Below are positions 1 to 9,300 of a stretch of DNA of 64,000 bases, one piece after another. The translations under genes were made by a program, and so were the position numbers. The stretch's first letter is position 1. Every line of letters begins with the position of its first letter. The notes under the pieces are model-generated. The model saw only the letters and a program-made list of their open reading frames with translations. It had not been told where the DNA came from and searched no databases. The stretch is from Deltaproteobacteria bacterium HGW-Deltaproteobacteria-18 (GTDB lineage: Bacteria; Desulfobacterota; Desulfovibrionia; Desulfovibrionales; Desulfomicrobiaceae), in the NCBI GenBank assembly GCA_002841885.1, contig PHBE01000016.1:1-64000 (forward strand). The letters run 5' to 3'.

Positions 1-1280
1 ACCCCGAGGACCAGAAACTGCCGACCCTCGAGGGGCGGGCCCTGCGCGACGCCCTCATGAAACCCTTGACCTACGTGGCCTACGGCGATGTCCAGGAGTT
101 CATCCGCCGCTACAACCAGTGGCTCTTCGACCCGGCCCACCCCGAGCGCGTGGAGGGCATGCCCAGGGTGGACGGGGTCCCCGGCTTCGTGCGCCTGGCC
201 GCCGAGGACGAATGGGAATACTGCGCCCGGGGCGGCCTGGCCGCCATGGAGGCCGGCACCTTCGACGATCGCCTGCCGTTCCCGGCCGCCAAGGCCGCCG
301 AGTACTCCTGGAACCTGGGCAACGCCAAGCACCAGCTGCGCCCGGTAGGCCTGCGCAACCCGGACGCGAACGGGTTCCACGACCTTTTCGGCAACGCCCA
401 GGAGATGACGGCCGGTCTGTTCCGGCCCGAGATCTGGCAAGGCAAGCCCGGCGGCGCGGCCGTGCGCGGCGGCAGCGTGTCCACGCCTCCCAACGACCTG
501 CGCAGCTCCCTTCGGGCCGAGCTCGACGTCTACGGCTGGGACCCGGACGCTAAGAAGGTCGAGGAGCGCCGGTCCTTCAACACCGGCGCGCGCCTGGCCA
601 TCGGTGCCAACGTCGTGGTCAACACGGCCCAGCGCGGTGAGATCGAGAAGGAATACGAGGCCTACAAGGCCGATCTGCGCAAGACCATGCCCGTGGGGCG
701 TACCCTCGATAACCTTGTCAGCCAGGCTTCGGTGCAGATCGGTTCCGCCGATCCCATCATCGAGCGACTGATCAAGGAAAATCCGGGGCTGCGCGAGCCG
801 CTTGGCGCGGTACAGTCCACCCTGGAGAAGGCCCGCGAGCGTCTGGAACTGGCCCAGCGCGAGAGCGCGCGCAGCCTGGCCCAGGACGCGGCCCGCAACG
901 GGGTCAACCTGTCCGTGTATCTTTCCCGTCTGGCGCGGCTGACGGACACCCTGGCCCTGGCCAAGGAGCTGGCCGAGACATCCTCGCGCTATCAGGAGCA
1001 GGTTGCGGCGGTGGAGAAATCCATTGGCGAGTTGGAAACGGCGCTTGGGGAGCAGATGACAGGTTACAAGGACAAGATCGGTACCCTTGGCGAATACGAG
1101 AAAGCGTATATCGATTTCGCCTTCACGGAGCTTGAGGCCAGGGAAATGACCAAGCGCGAACGTTTGGTCATGACGCTGCTCAAAGGTCATGCCGAGAGCT
1201 TCGCAGACCAGCGACGGGCCGACACCGATCTGTGGCTGGAAGAGTATCGCAAGGGATTTGCCGAATTTTCAGATTCATAA
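1..1280 (+). CDS. FGE/SUMF1-like protein with C-terminal coiled coil (5' end missing)
   Basis: The reading frame is open from the first base, so the gene starts upstream of the window. The visible first ~190 residues look like the formylglycine-generating-enzyme (SUMF1/FGE-sulfatase) fold: 'RLAAEDEWEYCARGG', 'NGFHDLFGNAQEMTAG' and 'AVRGGSVSTPPNDLRSSLRAE' correspond to the family's RLPTEAEWEYAARGG, GNVWEW and RGGSW blocks. The match is degenerate: the terminal GFR is replaced by GARLAIG, and the pair of active-site cysteines of true FGEs is not apparent, so enzymatic activity is doubtful. The remaining ~215 residues are charged and helical with coiled-coil character. It ends 27 bases before the next lipoprotein gene and probably heads or belongs to the same transcription unit. 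The function is unknown; a ligand-binding or scaffold role is a guess. Confidence 0.75.
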   Translation, partial: PEDQKLPTLEGRALRDALMKPLTYVAYGDVQEFIRRYNQWLFDPAHPERVEGMPRVDGVPGFVRLAAEDEWEYCARGGLAAMEAGTFDDRLPFPAAKAAEYSWNLGNAKHQLRPVGLRNPDANGFHDLFGNAQEMTAGLFRPEIWQGKPGGAAVRGGSVSTPPNDLRSSLRAELDVYGWDPDAKKVEERRSFNTGARLAIGANVVVNTAQRGEIEKEYEAYKADLRKTMPVGRTLDNLVSQASVQIGSADPIIERLIKENPGLREPLGAVQSTLEKARERLELAQRESARSLAQDAARNGVNLSVYLSRLARLTDTLALAKELAETSSRYQEQVAAVEKSIGELETALGEQMTGYKDKIGTLGEYEKAYIDFAFTELEAREMTKRERLVMTLLKGHAESFADQRRADTDLWLEEYRKGFAEFSDS

Positions 1281-1307
1281 AACAAACAGTTTCAGGAGGA
1301 TGACGTG

Positions 1308-1955
1308 ATGAAAAAAATAGCGAAGGTGCTCGTTGTGGTGCTTCTGGTCTTCGCTCTGCTGCCTGGATGCGCGACCATGTCCGACAAGAACCGCACGCAG
1401 GCCGAAGGGACAGGCGTGGGCGCGGTGCTGGGCGGTTTGCTCGGCTATGCCGTTGGCGGTGGACGCGGTGCGGCCATCGGTGCCGCGGCCGGGGCGGGCC
1501 TGGGTTTTCTGGCCGGTAACGAGATTGCCAAACGCAAGCAGGCCTACGCCAGCACGGAGGATTTCCTCGATGCCGAGATAGCCAGCACCCAGGAATTCAA
1601 TAAAACTGCCATTGCCTATAACGCGAAGCTTTCCAAGGATGTGACCACGTTGGAAAAGCAGTCCAAAACCCTGCGCGCCCAGTACGACAAGGGCGCCGTG
1701 GACAAGAAAGTCCTGGCGGCAAAGAGCGACGAACTGCAGAAAAAGATCGATGCCAGCAAGAAGCTCGAGAACACCCTGGCCAAGGAGCTTGAAGTCCAGA
1801 CCGCAATCCTGGCCGACGAGAAGAAGACCCGTCCGGCGGGCGACCAGTACATCGTGCGTCTGGAAAAGGAAGTGAAGACCTTGCAGAAGAACCTGGACAA
1901 GCTGCGGGAGGGAAGCACTCAGCTGGCCCAGATCGATCAGAGGCTATCCGTATGA
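1308..1955 (+). CDS. glycine-zipper outer-membrane lipoprotein with coiled coil
   Basis: A type II signal peptide ends in the lipobox LLPGC, with Cys21 as the predicted lipidated residue. It is followed by a glycine-zipper segment (GTGVGAVLGGLLGYAVGGG and onward, about residues 35-70) of the kind that inserts in or packs against membranes. A long lysine/glutamate-rich coiled coil occupies the rest of the protein to residue 215. An AGGAGG ribosome site at 1294-1299 fits the ATG at 1308; a GTG one codon upstream is also possible. The stop overlaps the next start by four bases, so the two are translationally coupled. It is probably a periplasm-facing structural lipoprotein. No enzymatic motif is seen. 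Confidence 0.8.
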   Translation: MKKIAKVLVVVLLVFALLPGCATMSDKNRTQAEGTGVGAVLGGLLGYAVGGGRGAAIGAAAGAGLGFLAGNEIAKRKQAYASTEDFLDAEIASTQEFNKTAIAYNAKLSKDVTTLEKQSKTLRAQYDKGAVDKKVLAAKSDELQKKIDASKKLENTLAKELEVQTAILADEKKTRPAGDQYIVRLEKEVKTLQKNLDKLREGSTQLAQIDQRLSV

Positions 1956-2494
1956 GGAAAATGATTTTCTTACCGATGCTGTTAGCGGCGATGCTTCTGG
2001 CTGGTTGCGCGGGTCAGCACGATCCGCGCACGGGGGGCTTTTTCGGCGGCGTGGCCGGCCTTGGCAGCGGCGGCTACAAGGACCGCGTGGCCGAGCGCGA
2101 GGCCCGGCTTGCAGACCTGCGGGCTACCCAGAGCCAGCTTGACGCCGAAAAAGGTCAGCTTGAAGCCCAGAAATCGGCTGCCCAGGCCCAGCTCGACAAG
2201 GACCAGGCCCGGGTGAAGGCAATGCAGACGGAGATCGCGGCCCTGGACAAGAAAACCAAAAGTCTCGCCGCCAAGGAAGGGGCTGACAAGCAGCGCGTGG
2301 CCGACCTGCAGAAGCGGGTCACCGACCTGAAAGGGAAAATGAACAAGCAAGCGTCGTCCCTGGATGATCTTGAAGGCAGCGGGCTTGGCGATGCGGACAT
2401 GGACCTGCGTCGCAAACAGCTCGAAAAGCAGCGCGACTCCCTGCGCAAGGAATACGATCTGCTCATGAAGATGCAGATGGAGCTGGCCCAGTGA
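1952..2494 (+). CDS. coiled-coil lipoprotein
   Basis: The N-terminus is a short lipoprotein signal ending LLAGC (Cys19). A glycine-rich stretch (about residues 27-41) follows, and then an almost unbroken coiled coil of Q/K/E/A heptads (about residues 45-175). The start ATG lies in an ATGA overlap with the preceding lipoprotein gene and the stop overlaps the next GTG start, so three genes are coupled. Size and layout resemble the preceding glycine-zipper lipoprotein, and the two may form a heteromeric coiled-coil assembly under the outer membrane. That pairing is inferred from adjacency. No family name is recognised. Confidence 0.75.
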   Translation: MRKMIFLPMLLAAMLLAGCAGQHDPRTGGFFGGVAGLGSGGYKDRVAEREARLADLRATQSQLDAEKGQLEAQKSAAQAQLDKDQARVKAMQTEIAALDKKTKSLAAKEGADKQRVADLQKRVTDLKGKMNKQASSLDDLEGSGLGDADMDLRRKQLEKQRDSLRKEYDLLMKMQMELAQ

Positions 2495-3588
2495 GAAAAA
2501 CCCTGGCCGCGGCCCTTTTCCTGGCCGCGCTCATGGCGGCGCAGTGCCTGCATGCGGCCCCCTTGGAGGCCATCCGGGACATCCTGCGCCGCCATCTGTT
2601 GAACCCGCCTGACGAGGCGGTCCTGGCCGCCCTGTCGGACGAGGACCTGTCGGGCAAGCTTCAGGATATTGACCCGTACGCGCGGATTTTTCCGGCCGGG
2701 GAGTATCGCGGTCCCCTGGCCGGGGGGAATTCGTGGGTCGGCATCGGCGCCGGCCTGGCCATGCGCGCAGAGGCGCCGGTCCTGCATGTCTACAGGGGCG
2801 GCGGGGCGGAGCAGGCCGGGGTGCCGGACCGCTCCCGCCTGCTGGACATCGATGGCCGGCCCGTGGCTGGACTTGATGCGGAAGCCATTGCCTCGCTGCT
2901 CAGGGGTGAGGAAGGGTCCGTGGTCAAGCTCGACGTTGCTCCCCCCGGAGGACAAAGGATGAGTTTCACGGTCCGCCGACAGATCTTCTCGCCCCTGGAC
3001 GTGGAGCTGATCCCCCCCGGCTCGCAGCGCGTGGTGCGCATCCGTGAGTTTGTTGGCGGCCTGACCCGCCCGGCCCTGCGCGCCACCCTGGAATTCGTGT
3101 CCGGTTCGGCATCCGTCGATAACACGGCCAGGGTCATCATCGACCTGCGCGACGCCCCCGGCGGCGATCTGTACGAAGCCTTCGACCTGGCCGGGCTTTT
3201 TCTTCCCCCCGGGACGCTGTTGGGCACCATTCGCGGCCGTGACGGGTACGCCATGGAGATCCACGCTTCCCAAGGGGACAAGTACTCCATGCCGCTGACC
3301 CTGCTGGTCGGGCCGGAGACGGCCAGCGCGGCGGAAATCTTTGCCGGCGTCCTGCGTCGGCACGAGCGGGCCCTGCTCGTGGGCCAGACCACCTACGGCA
3401 AATGCGCGTCCCAGACGGACGCCCGGCTCTCGGACGGCTCCGTGCTGCGCTACACGAACAAGGAGGTTCTGTTCCCGGGCGGCGGCACCTGCACGGGTAC
3501 GGGCCTGACCCCGGACCTGGCCGTCGGCGACGACGAGTTGGACATGCTGTCCCGGCTGGTGGAGCGGGCGCAGTCGTTTTCTCCGTAG
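2491..3588 (+). CDS. S41 family (CtpA-like) serine peptidase with PDZ domain
   Basis: The protein has 365 residues with a Sec signal (cleavage near ALHA-AP, about residue 23). A PDZ domain lies at about residues 85-160 (GIGAGL..., GGGAEQAGVPDRSRLLDIDG), followed by the S41 tail-specific protease domain. The nucleophile is Ser279 in ETASAAEIFAG and the general base is Lys304 in TTYGKCASQT. The 25-residue spacing between them is that of active S41 enzymes, so the protease looks competent. The start is a GTG overlapping the preceding TGA. It is shorter than typical CtpA at the N-terminus. It may process exported neighbours of this locus; that is inferred only from its position. Confidence 0.88.
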   Translation: MRKTLAAALFLAALMAAQCLHAAPLEAIRDILRRHLLNPPDEAVLAALSDEDLSGKLQDIDPYARIFPAGEYRGPLAGGNSWVGIGAGLAMRAEAPVLHVYRGGGAEQAGVPDRSRLLDIDGRPVAGLDAEAIASLLRGEEGSVVKLDVAPPGGQRMSFTVRRQIFSPLDVELIPPGSQRVVRIREFVGGLTRPALRATLEFVSGSASVDNTARVIIDLRDAPGGDLYEAFDLAGLFLPPGTLLGTIRGRDGYAMEIHASQGDKYSMPLTLLVGPETASAAEIFAGVLRRHERALLVGQTTYGKCASQTDARLSDGSVLRYTNKEVLFPGGGTCTGTGLTPDLAVGDDELDMLSRLVERAQSFSP

Positions 3589-3717
3589 AGGCGGCGGGCC
3601 CCGGTTCCCGCCGGGATGCGTTGGGGGCGTTTTTTCCATGTCTTGAGAGGCATGAGGGGTTCCTGGTTCCTCTTTCGGCGTCGCGACGTCGGCGTCTGGC
3701 AACATGGGGGTGCGGAC

Positions 3718-6318
3718 ATGAGGGGCATGATGAGTGCAGTGAGAGTCCTGGGTTTCGTGCTTGTGGGCCTGCTTCTGCTCACGTCGGCGACGCCGTCGAG
3801 AGCCTTCGTCGATTCCGAAGTGGTCGAGGCCGCCTATGCGGTGGCGCAGTTCAAGGCCACGCCCCGCCAGGAAGCCCTGGTCTTCATGCACAACAAAGAC
3901 CTCAACCTGATGGCCATGCAGGGCAGGATTCCGCCGGAGGTCTATCAGGTCAACCAGAATTTCTTCGAGATGGTCAACAAGGGCTTCGTCAAGGACGCCG
4001 CGGCCCAGTCCGGTCTCGTGGCCAAGACCCAGGCGCCCAAGCCGGGCTCCTCGGACACTTTCAACCCCGGCACCGATACCGATATCATCGTCGAGAAGAA
4101 GCCCGGGGCGCCCGACATCACCGAAGCCCAGATCGTGAAGACGGAAAAGGCCTATCAGGACAAGGTTCGGGAATACCTCAAGAACAGCGGCGTGGACCCG
4201 CCCGACGGCAAGATCAACACCGACACGGACTTCATGCCCCATCCGGACCACACCACTGCGGACGAGTTCACCAAGATCAACGAGGGCATCAACAAGCGCG
4301 GCGGCACGGCCTACGAGAACCCCAAGGCCGCCAAGGTCGAGGCGCAGATGCGCCCCACGGGCGGGAAGGGGATACCCGAACTCGATATCGCAGACACGGG
4401 CGCCTACGTGACCGAGATGCAGAATCTCGCCAACCACAAGATCGACGCGGCCGCCAAGCTGGAGGCCGATGCCGCGGCCATCCGCAAATCCAACCCGGCC
4501 GGGGCCAGCAAGCTCGACGCCGAGGCCCAGCTGCTGCGCTCCCAGGCCAGCAAGTATATCGACCGCATCGACAAGGTCACCGACATCATCACCAAGCAGA
4601 ACGGGTTGCCCCAGGGCAGGCCCAAGCCCAACGACAGCCTGACCGAGGCCGGGGCCATGATCGGCCAGGGCCGTGGGACCGCATCCAAGGCCGGGGCGGA
4701 CGTCATCGGCGATGTCGGCACCCTGGCCGTCAACCGCGGCGTCAAGGACTACGCCGAGACCCTCTCCCGGCTGGCCGCCAAGGACCCCTCGAAGGCGGCC
4801 GCCGCGCAGAAGCAGATCGCCCAACAGATCAAGCACATGAGCCCGGAGATGCGCGAGCAGTACGTCAGGAAGGCCAAGGAGGCGTACACCAAATCCGGCG
4901 GGCTCGACCCCGAGGGGTTCGACAAGGGACTCAAGCGCACGGTCGAAACGACGGCCAAGGATTTCCAGGCCAAACAGCCTGCGGGCGGCCATGACACCCC
5001 TGCCAAGCCCGGAACTCCGGACGCTCCGACGAAGCCCGGAACTCCGGACGCTCCGACGAAGCCCGGGACTCCGGACGCACCGACGAAGCCCGGGACTCCG
5101 GATGCTCCGACGAAGCCCGGGACTCCGGACGCACCGACGAAGCCGGGAACTCCGGACGCACCGACGAAGCCGGGAACTCCGGACGCGCCGACGAAGCCGG
5201 GGACCCCGGACGCACCGACGAAGCCGGGAACTCCGGACGCGCCGACGAAGCCGGGAACTCCGGACGCTCCGACGAAGCCCGGAACTCCGGACGCTCCGAC
5301 GAAGCCCGGGACTCCGGACGCTCCGACGAAGCCCGGAACTCCGGACGCTCCGACGAAGCCCGGGACTCCGGATGCCCCGACGAAGCCGGTCAAGCCCGGG
5401 ACTCCCGACGCGCCCTCCAAGCCGGGCGGCCCTGATGTACCCGGCACCAAAGCCAAGGTCATCAACACCGTCGGCACCATCATGACCATCGCCGATATCG
5501 GCAATGCCTGCGAGACCATCGAGAAATACATCGCCGGGGAAATCAGCGGCAAGGAGGCGGCCGAGACGCTGGTCGACACCACCCTGACCCTGGGACTCAT
5601 CGGCGCCGCCAAGAAAGTCGATGAGAGCGCCAATACCTACTGGGAAATGAACAAGACCATTCATCAGGCCAACAAGATGAACGTCGTCAGCTACTTCACC
5701 CAGTGGGAGATCCAGCTGCGCAAGGCCGGCATGTCCGCCGACGAGGCCAGGCGCCTGGTCGGGCAGGCCATGCTCAGCGGCGACGCCGGCCGGCTCGAGG
5801 CCGAAGCACAACGCCTGCGCGGTGAGGGCAAGGACGTCACCATACCCACTCTGGTCGTTGACCGGATCGAGTACGGCCTGACGGACTACGGCAAGGAAGT
5901 CCTTGAACAGTCGTGGGAGACCGGGAAGGGCATCGTCGTCGGCACCTACAACGGCATCAAGTACATCGTCCTGGCTCCGTCGCGCATCGTCGAGTCCTGG
6001 GCCCAGGGCGAGCTGGCCGAGGCCGATCTGGAGCTCAAGAGCGCCGAACAGGAGTCCTGGATGAAGGCCAAGCTGTTCCAGCGCCTGCTCAAGGCCGGGG
6101 TCTCGCCGCGCGAGGCCCTGCGGAAGATCAACGACTTCTTCAGCGGCGCCGACATGCAGTCCCTGCGCGACCTGATGAAGAAGCTCAGGCCCGGCAACAA
6201 GGGCTACCTGACCTCGCGCCATCAGCAGAGCGACTGGTACTGCACCAACCGTCCGGTCATCGACGCGCCGGTGGCCCTGCCTCCGATCATCTCCGCCTCC
6301 GAGGAGAAGAAGCCATGA
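3718..6318 (+). CDS. secreted protein with 14 PGTPDAPTK repeats
   Basis: The protein has 866 residues with a Sec signal peptide ending near SRA-FVDSE. The N-terminal ~420 residues are helical, and a GKINTDTDF motif near residue 167 resembles a motif in the protein at 23190-27131. A proline/threonine linker (residues 430-555) holds fourteen perfect nine-residue units and a degenerate tail. The C-terminal ~300 residues include glycine-rich hydrophobic stretches and end in a charged helical segment. The start at 3718 was chosen because the signal peptide follows directly; ATGs at 3727 and 3730 are alternatives. The stop overlaps the next start. The repeat probably works as an extended spacer between two folded parts. 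No family is recognised. Confidence 0.75.
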   Translation: MRGMMSAVRVLGFVLVGLLLLTSATPSRAFVDSEVVEAAYAVAQFKATPRQEALVFMHNKDLNLMAMQGRIPPEVYQVNQNFFEMVNKGFVKDAAAQSGLVAKTQAPKPGSSDTFNPGTDTDIIVEKKPGAPDITEAQIVKTEKAYQDKVREYLKNSGVDPPDGKINTDTDFMPHPDHTTADEFTKINEGINKRGGTAYENPKAAKVEAQMRPTGGKGIPELDIADTGAYVTEMQNLANHKIDAAAKLEADAAAIRKSNPAGASKLDAEAQLLRSQASKYIDRIDKVTDIITKQNGLPQGRPKPNDSLTEAGAMIGQGRGTASKAGADVIGDVGTLAVNRGVKDYAETLSRLAAKDPSKAAAAQKQIAQQIKHMSPEMREQYVRKAKEAYTKSGGLDPEGFDKGLKRTVETTAKDFQAKQPAGGHDTPAKPGTPDAPTKPGTPDAPTKPGTPDAPTKPGTPDAPTKPGTPDAPTKPGTPDAPTKPGTPDAPTKPGTPDAPTKPGTPDAPTKPGTPDAPTKPGTPDAPTKPGTPDAPTKPGTPDAPTKPGTPDAPTKPVKPGTPDAPSKPGGPDVPGTKAKVINTVGTIMTIADIGNACETIEKYIAGEISGKEAAETLVDTTLTLGLIGAAKKVDESANTYWEMNKTIHQANKMNVVSYFTQWEIQLRKAGMSADEARRLVGQAMLSGDAGRLEAEAQRLRGEGKDVTIPTLVVDRIEYGLTDYGKEVLEQSWETGKGIVVGTYNGIKYIVLAPSRIVESWAQGELAEADLELKSAEQESWMKAKLFQRLLKAGVSPREALRKINDFFSGADMQSLRDLMKKLRPGNKGYLTSRHQQSDWYCTNRPVIDAPVALPPIISASEEKKP
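5005..5382 (+). repeat. 27-bp tandem repeat, 14 in-frame units
   Basis: Fourteen consecutive 27-base units encode KPGTPDAPT without a single amino-acid change. Silent differences are frequent (ccc/ccg, gga/ggg, gct/gca/gcg/gcc). A broken unit with an inserted KPV follows to about 5440. It is a coding repeat, not a CRISPR array, and copy number is likely to vary between strains. Confidence 0.97.
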
Positions 6319-9300
6319 ACCGTCACGACACGAAACTCGGTTTGAACGCCAGACGCATGACGGCGACACCTGTTCTGCCGGCGCTTTTGGTTCTCCTCGT
6401 GGTCCTGGCCGTCGCATCCGTGGCATCGGCCGCCGGCCCGCAGGTCGTGCAGGTCATGAAAGCGGGGGGCGAGACCCTGCCGGGCGTGACCGTGGTCCTC
6501 GGCGGCCGCCACGCGACCACCGGCCCTGACGGCGTGGCCGTCTTCGACGGGCTGGCGGCGGGGAGTCACGATCTTGTCGTGGCGCACCCGGGCTTCGACC
6601 GGCTGGCCCGCAAGGTGGACATCCCGGCCGGGGCCCGCCAGCCAATGTCGCTGACCCTTGCGCCGTCGCTGGCGACGGTCTGGGTCGCCCGGGTCGTGGT
6701 CGACGGACTGGACCAGCCCGTGGCCGGTGCCCGGGCGCGTCTGGCTCCGGTGGCCGTCAATGCGTCCCTGGCCGGCCCTGTGGACATGGTCAGCGACTGG
6801 GACGGCTGGTTGCGAGCCACGGACCTGGCCCCGGGCCGCTACGTCCTTGAGGCCGGCGCGCCGGGCTTCGACCCCGTGCGCCGGGAAATTCAGGTCGCGG
6901 GCGGACAGACCGTGGCCGACCCGAAGGTCGACGGCGTGGCCCTGGATCTCTGCCGCGACTGGGCCAGCGACTGCGGCAAGCCCGCCGCGGACGCCTGGTG
7001 CCAGGCCAACGGCTTCCTGGCCTCGTCCGCGCATGAGGTCGGCAGCGACTCGCCGCCGACCAAGGTCATCGCTTCCGGCCGGGTGTGCGAGGACCCGGGT
7101 TGCGACCGCATCGTCTCCGTGACCTGCGTGGGCCGAGCCGGGGACAACCGCATCGCCCTGCGCCGGCAGTCGACGTCCGCCCAGCCCGCGGCCCTGACCA
7201 TGCCGGCCGCACCCGACGATGGCGCGGATCCCCTGGAGCCCAACGACAGCGACGAGGCAGCCTCCGCCCTGCGACCGGGCGAGATGCCCGCCGGCTGCAT
7301 CTGGCCCCGGGGGGACCGGGACGTGTACCGCTTGGACATCGAGCGGCCCGGCTTCCTGCGCGTCCACGACCAGGGGCACCCCATGGAGCGCCATGTCCTG
7401 ATCCGCGACGCCGCAGGCGCGCAGCTCGGCGAGGTCGGCACGTACGCCGGTACGCCCCTCGACCTGACGGTGCAGGTCCGGCCGGGCAGGCACTTCATCG
7501 AGGTACGGGAGTGGGGGATGAACGGCGAGTCGCAGGTCCCCTACAGATTGCTGGTGGACGTGCTGCCCGACGACGGCGTGGACGACCCCGCGCCCGCCCA
7601 GGACATGAAGGCCGTGCGCGAATTGAAGCCCGGCTCCATGGTCGGCTCCACGCTGCTGCCCGTCGGGGACCAGGACGTCTACCGCATCGCCGTGCCCGGG
7701 GCCGGCCGACTGCACCTGCGGAACGCCGGGAGCATGGAGCGGCACATGCAGCTTTTCGGACCCGACGGGGCCATGCTCGCGGAGGTCGGCAGCTACGCCG
7801 GAAACCCTGGCGCGCTGGAGTGGTACGTCCAGGGCCCGGGCACGTTCTTCGCCGCCGTGCGCGAATGGGGGGACAACGCCTGGTCCGCCGAGGCCTACGC
7901 CCTGTCCGCCTGGCTCGAACCGGCGGACACGCTCGATTTCGCCAGCCGCAACGACGATCTGGCCGGGGCGCTGCCCCTGGCACCCGGCGAGACCGTCCAC
8001 GGCAGCTACCTGCCCATGGGCGATCACGACGTCTTCGCCGTGGACGTCGGTTTTCCCGGCAATCTGCGCGTGGACGCGCAGTCGCCCATGGAAACCCACC
8101 TGCGCATCCTCGACGCGGCCGGAGCGCTTCTCGTCGAGCAGGGCGTGTATGCAGGACACGCTGCGGCCCTGTCCCAGCCCGTGCAGGCCGGGAAGTATCA
8201 CGTCATGCTCGGGGAGTGGGGCGACAACGCCGCCTCGGCCTTGCCCTACGCCCTCACGGTCAATCTCGACCGCGCCGAGCCGGCCGAGACCACGCCCCTG
8301 AACGAGGACCCGCCGCGCCCCTTGAAGGACGGGGAGGCCCAGTCCTTCAGCATCGACCAGATCCGGGACCGGGACCGCTTCCTCTTCGAGATGCCCCGGG
8401 CGGGTGAGGTCACCGTCAGCGTCGCCGCACCCCTGGAAACGCTGATCCGGATTTACGACCATGGCGGCGGCCAGTTCCTGAAGGAGGTCGGGCTGTACGC
8501 CCCGACACGCTTCAAGGAAGCCCTGTCCGTGCCCGCGCCGACGACGCTGCGCATCGAACTGAGCGAGTGGGGCGACAACGCCGCAAGCCTCGAACCCGGC
8601 TTCGTCATGGTCGACACCGCAGGGCGGGGCATCGCGGCGGACAGGGTCTCGGCCGAGACCGACCCGGCCCAGCCCAGGCGGGTCGCCCTGCGCCGGGATC
8701 GCCTCGACTACGCCGACCAGCCCGGGGAGTGCACGGTGGACCTCGCCGGCGACGGCAAGATCATGGTCCGCCTGCCCGGCGGCACGCCTGCCAAGGGCGA
8801 GTTCCCCGCCCAGGGCGTCTACAGGGCCCAGGCCGTGTGCACCGGCCTGGACGGTCAGAAATCCCGCCAGTCCTTCTGGGTCCAGGCCGTGGGCCAGCAG
8901 GACCGGGCCGGCATCCTCGTGACCATGAACAACCTGTCCGAGGACCAGGCCGTGGACGCGCCCGTCACGCCCCTGGCCCAGGTCGTCAGCTTCGATGGTA
9001 CGAACATCCGCAGGGTGGACTTCGTCCTCGACGGCAAGGCCGTGGGCTCGGACTTCCAGGCGCCCTTCGAGGCCGCGCTGAACTGGCCGGCCATGGCCGC
9101 GGGCAGGCATGTGCTGTCCGTGTCGGCCGTGGACGACGCCGGGACCAAGGCCGGTCTGGAGCGCGCCTTCAACGTGTCCGAATACTTTGAGCTCAACCCG
9201 CCCGACGGCACGACCTTCACGGGCGAGCACGTCGCGGTCACCTGGCAGGCGCCGAAATTCGGCCCGGCCACGGTCCGCTTCCGCCCCCAGGGCGGGGGTG

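Noticed and set aside
5005-5440. CRISPR-like regular repeat pattern
   Set aside because: The units are contiguous without spacers, 27 bases long and in frame with a protein; they encode PGTPDAPTK.
4749-5633. A collagen-like minus-strand frame (GVPGFVGAS repeats)
   Set aside because: It is the antisense reading of the PGTPDAPTK repeat with no start context or signal.
2155-6426. A 1423-residue open frame on the minus strand opposite the protease and repeat-protein genes
   Set aside because: It is a GC-rich shadow frame: the plus-strand genes have signal peptides, ribosome sites and recognisable domains, whereas this one is arginine/glycine/leucine-rich and has repeats that merely mirror the 27-bp repeat.
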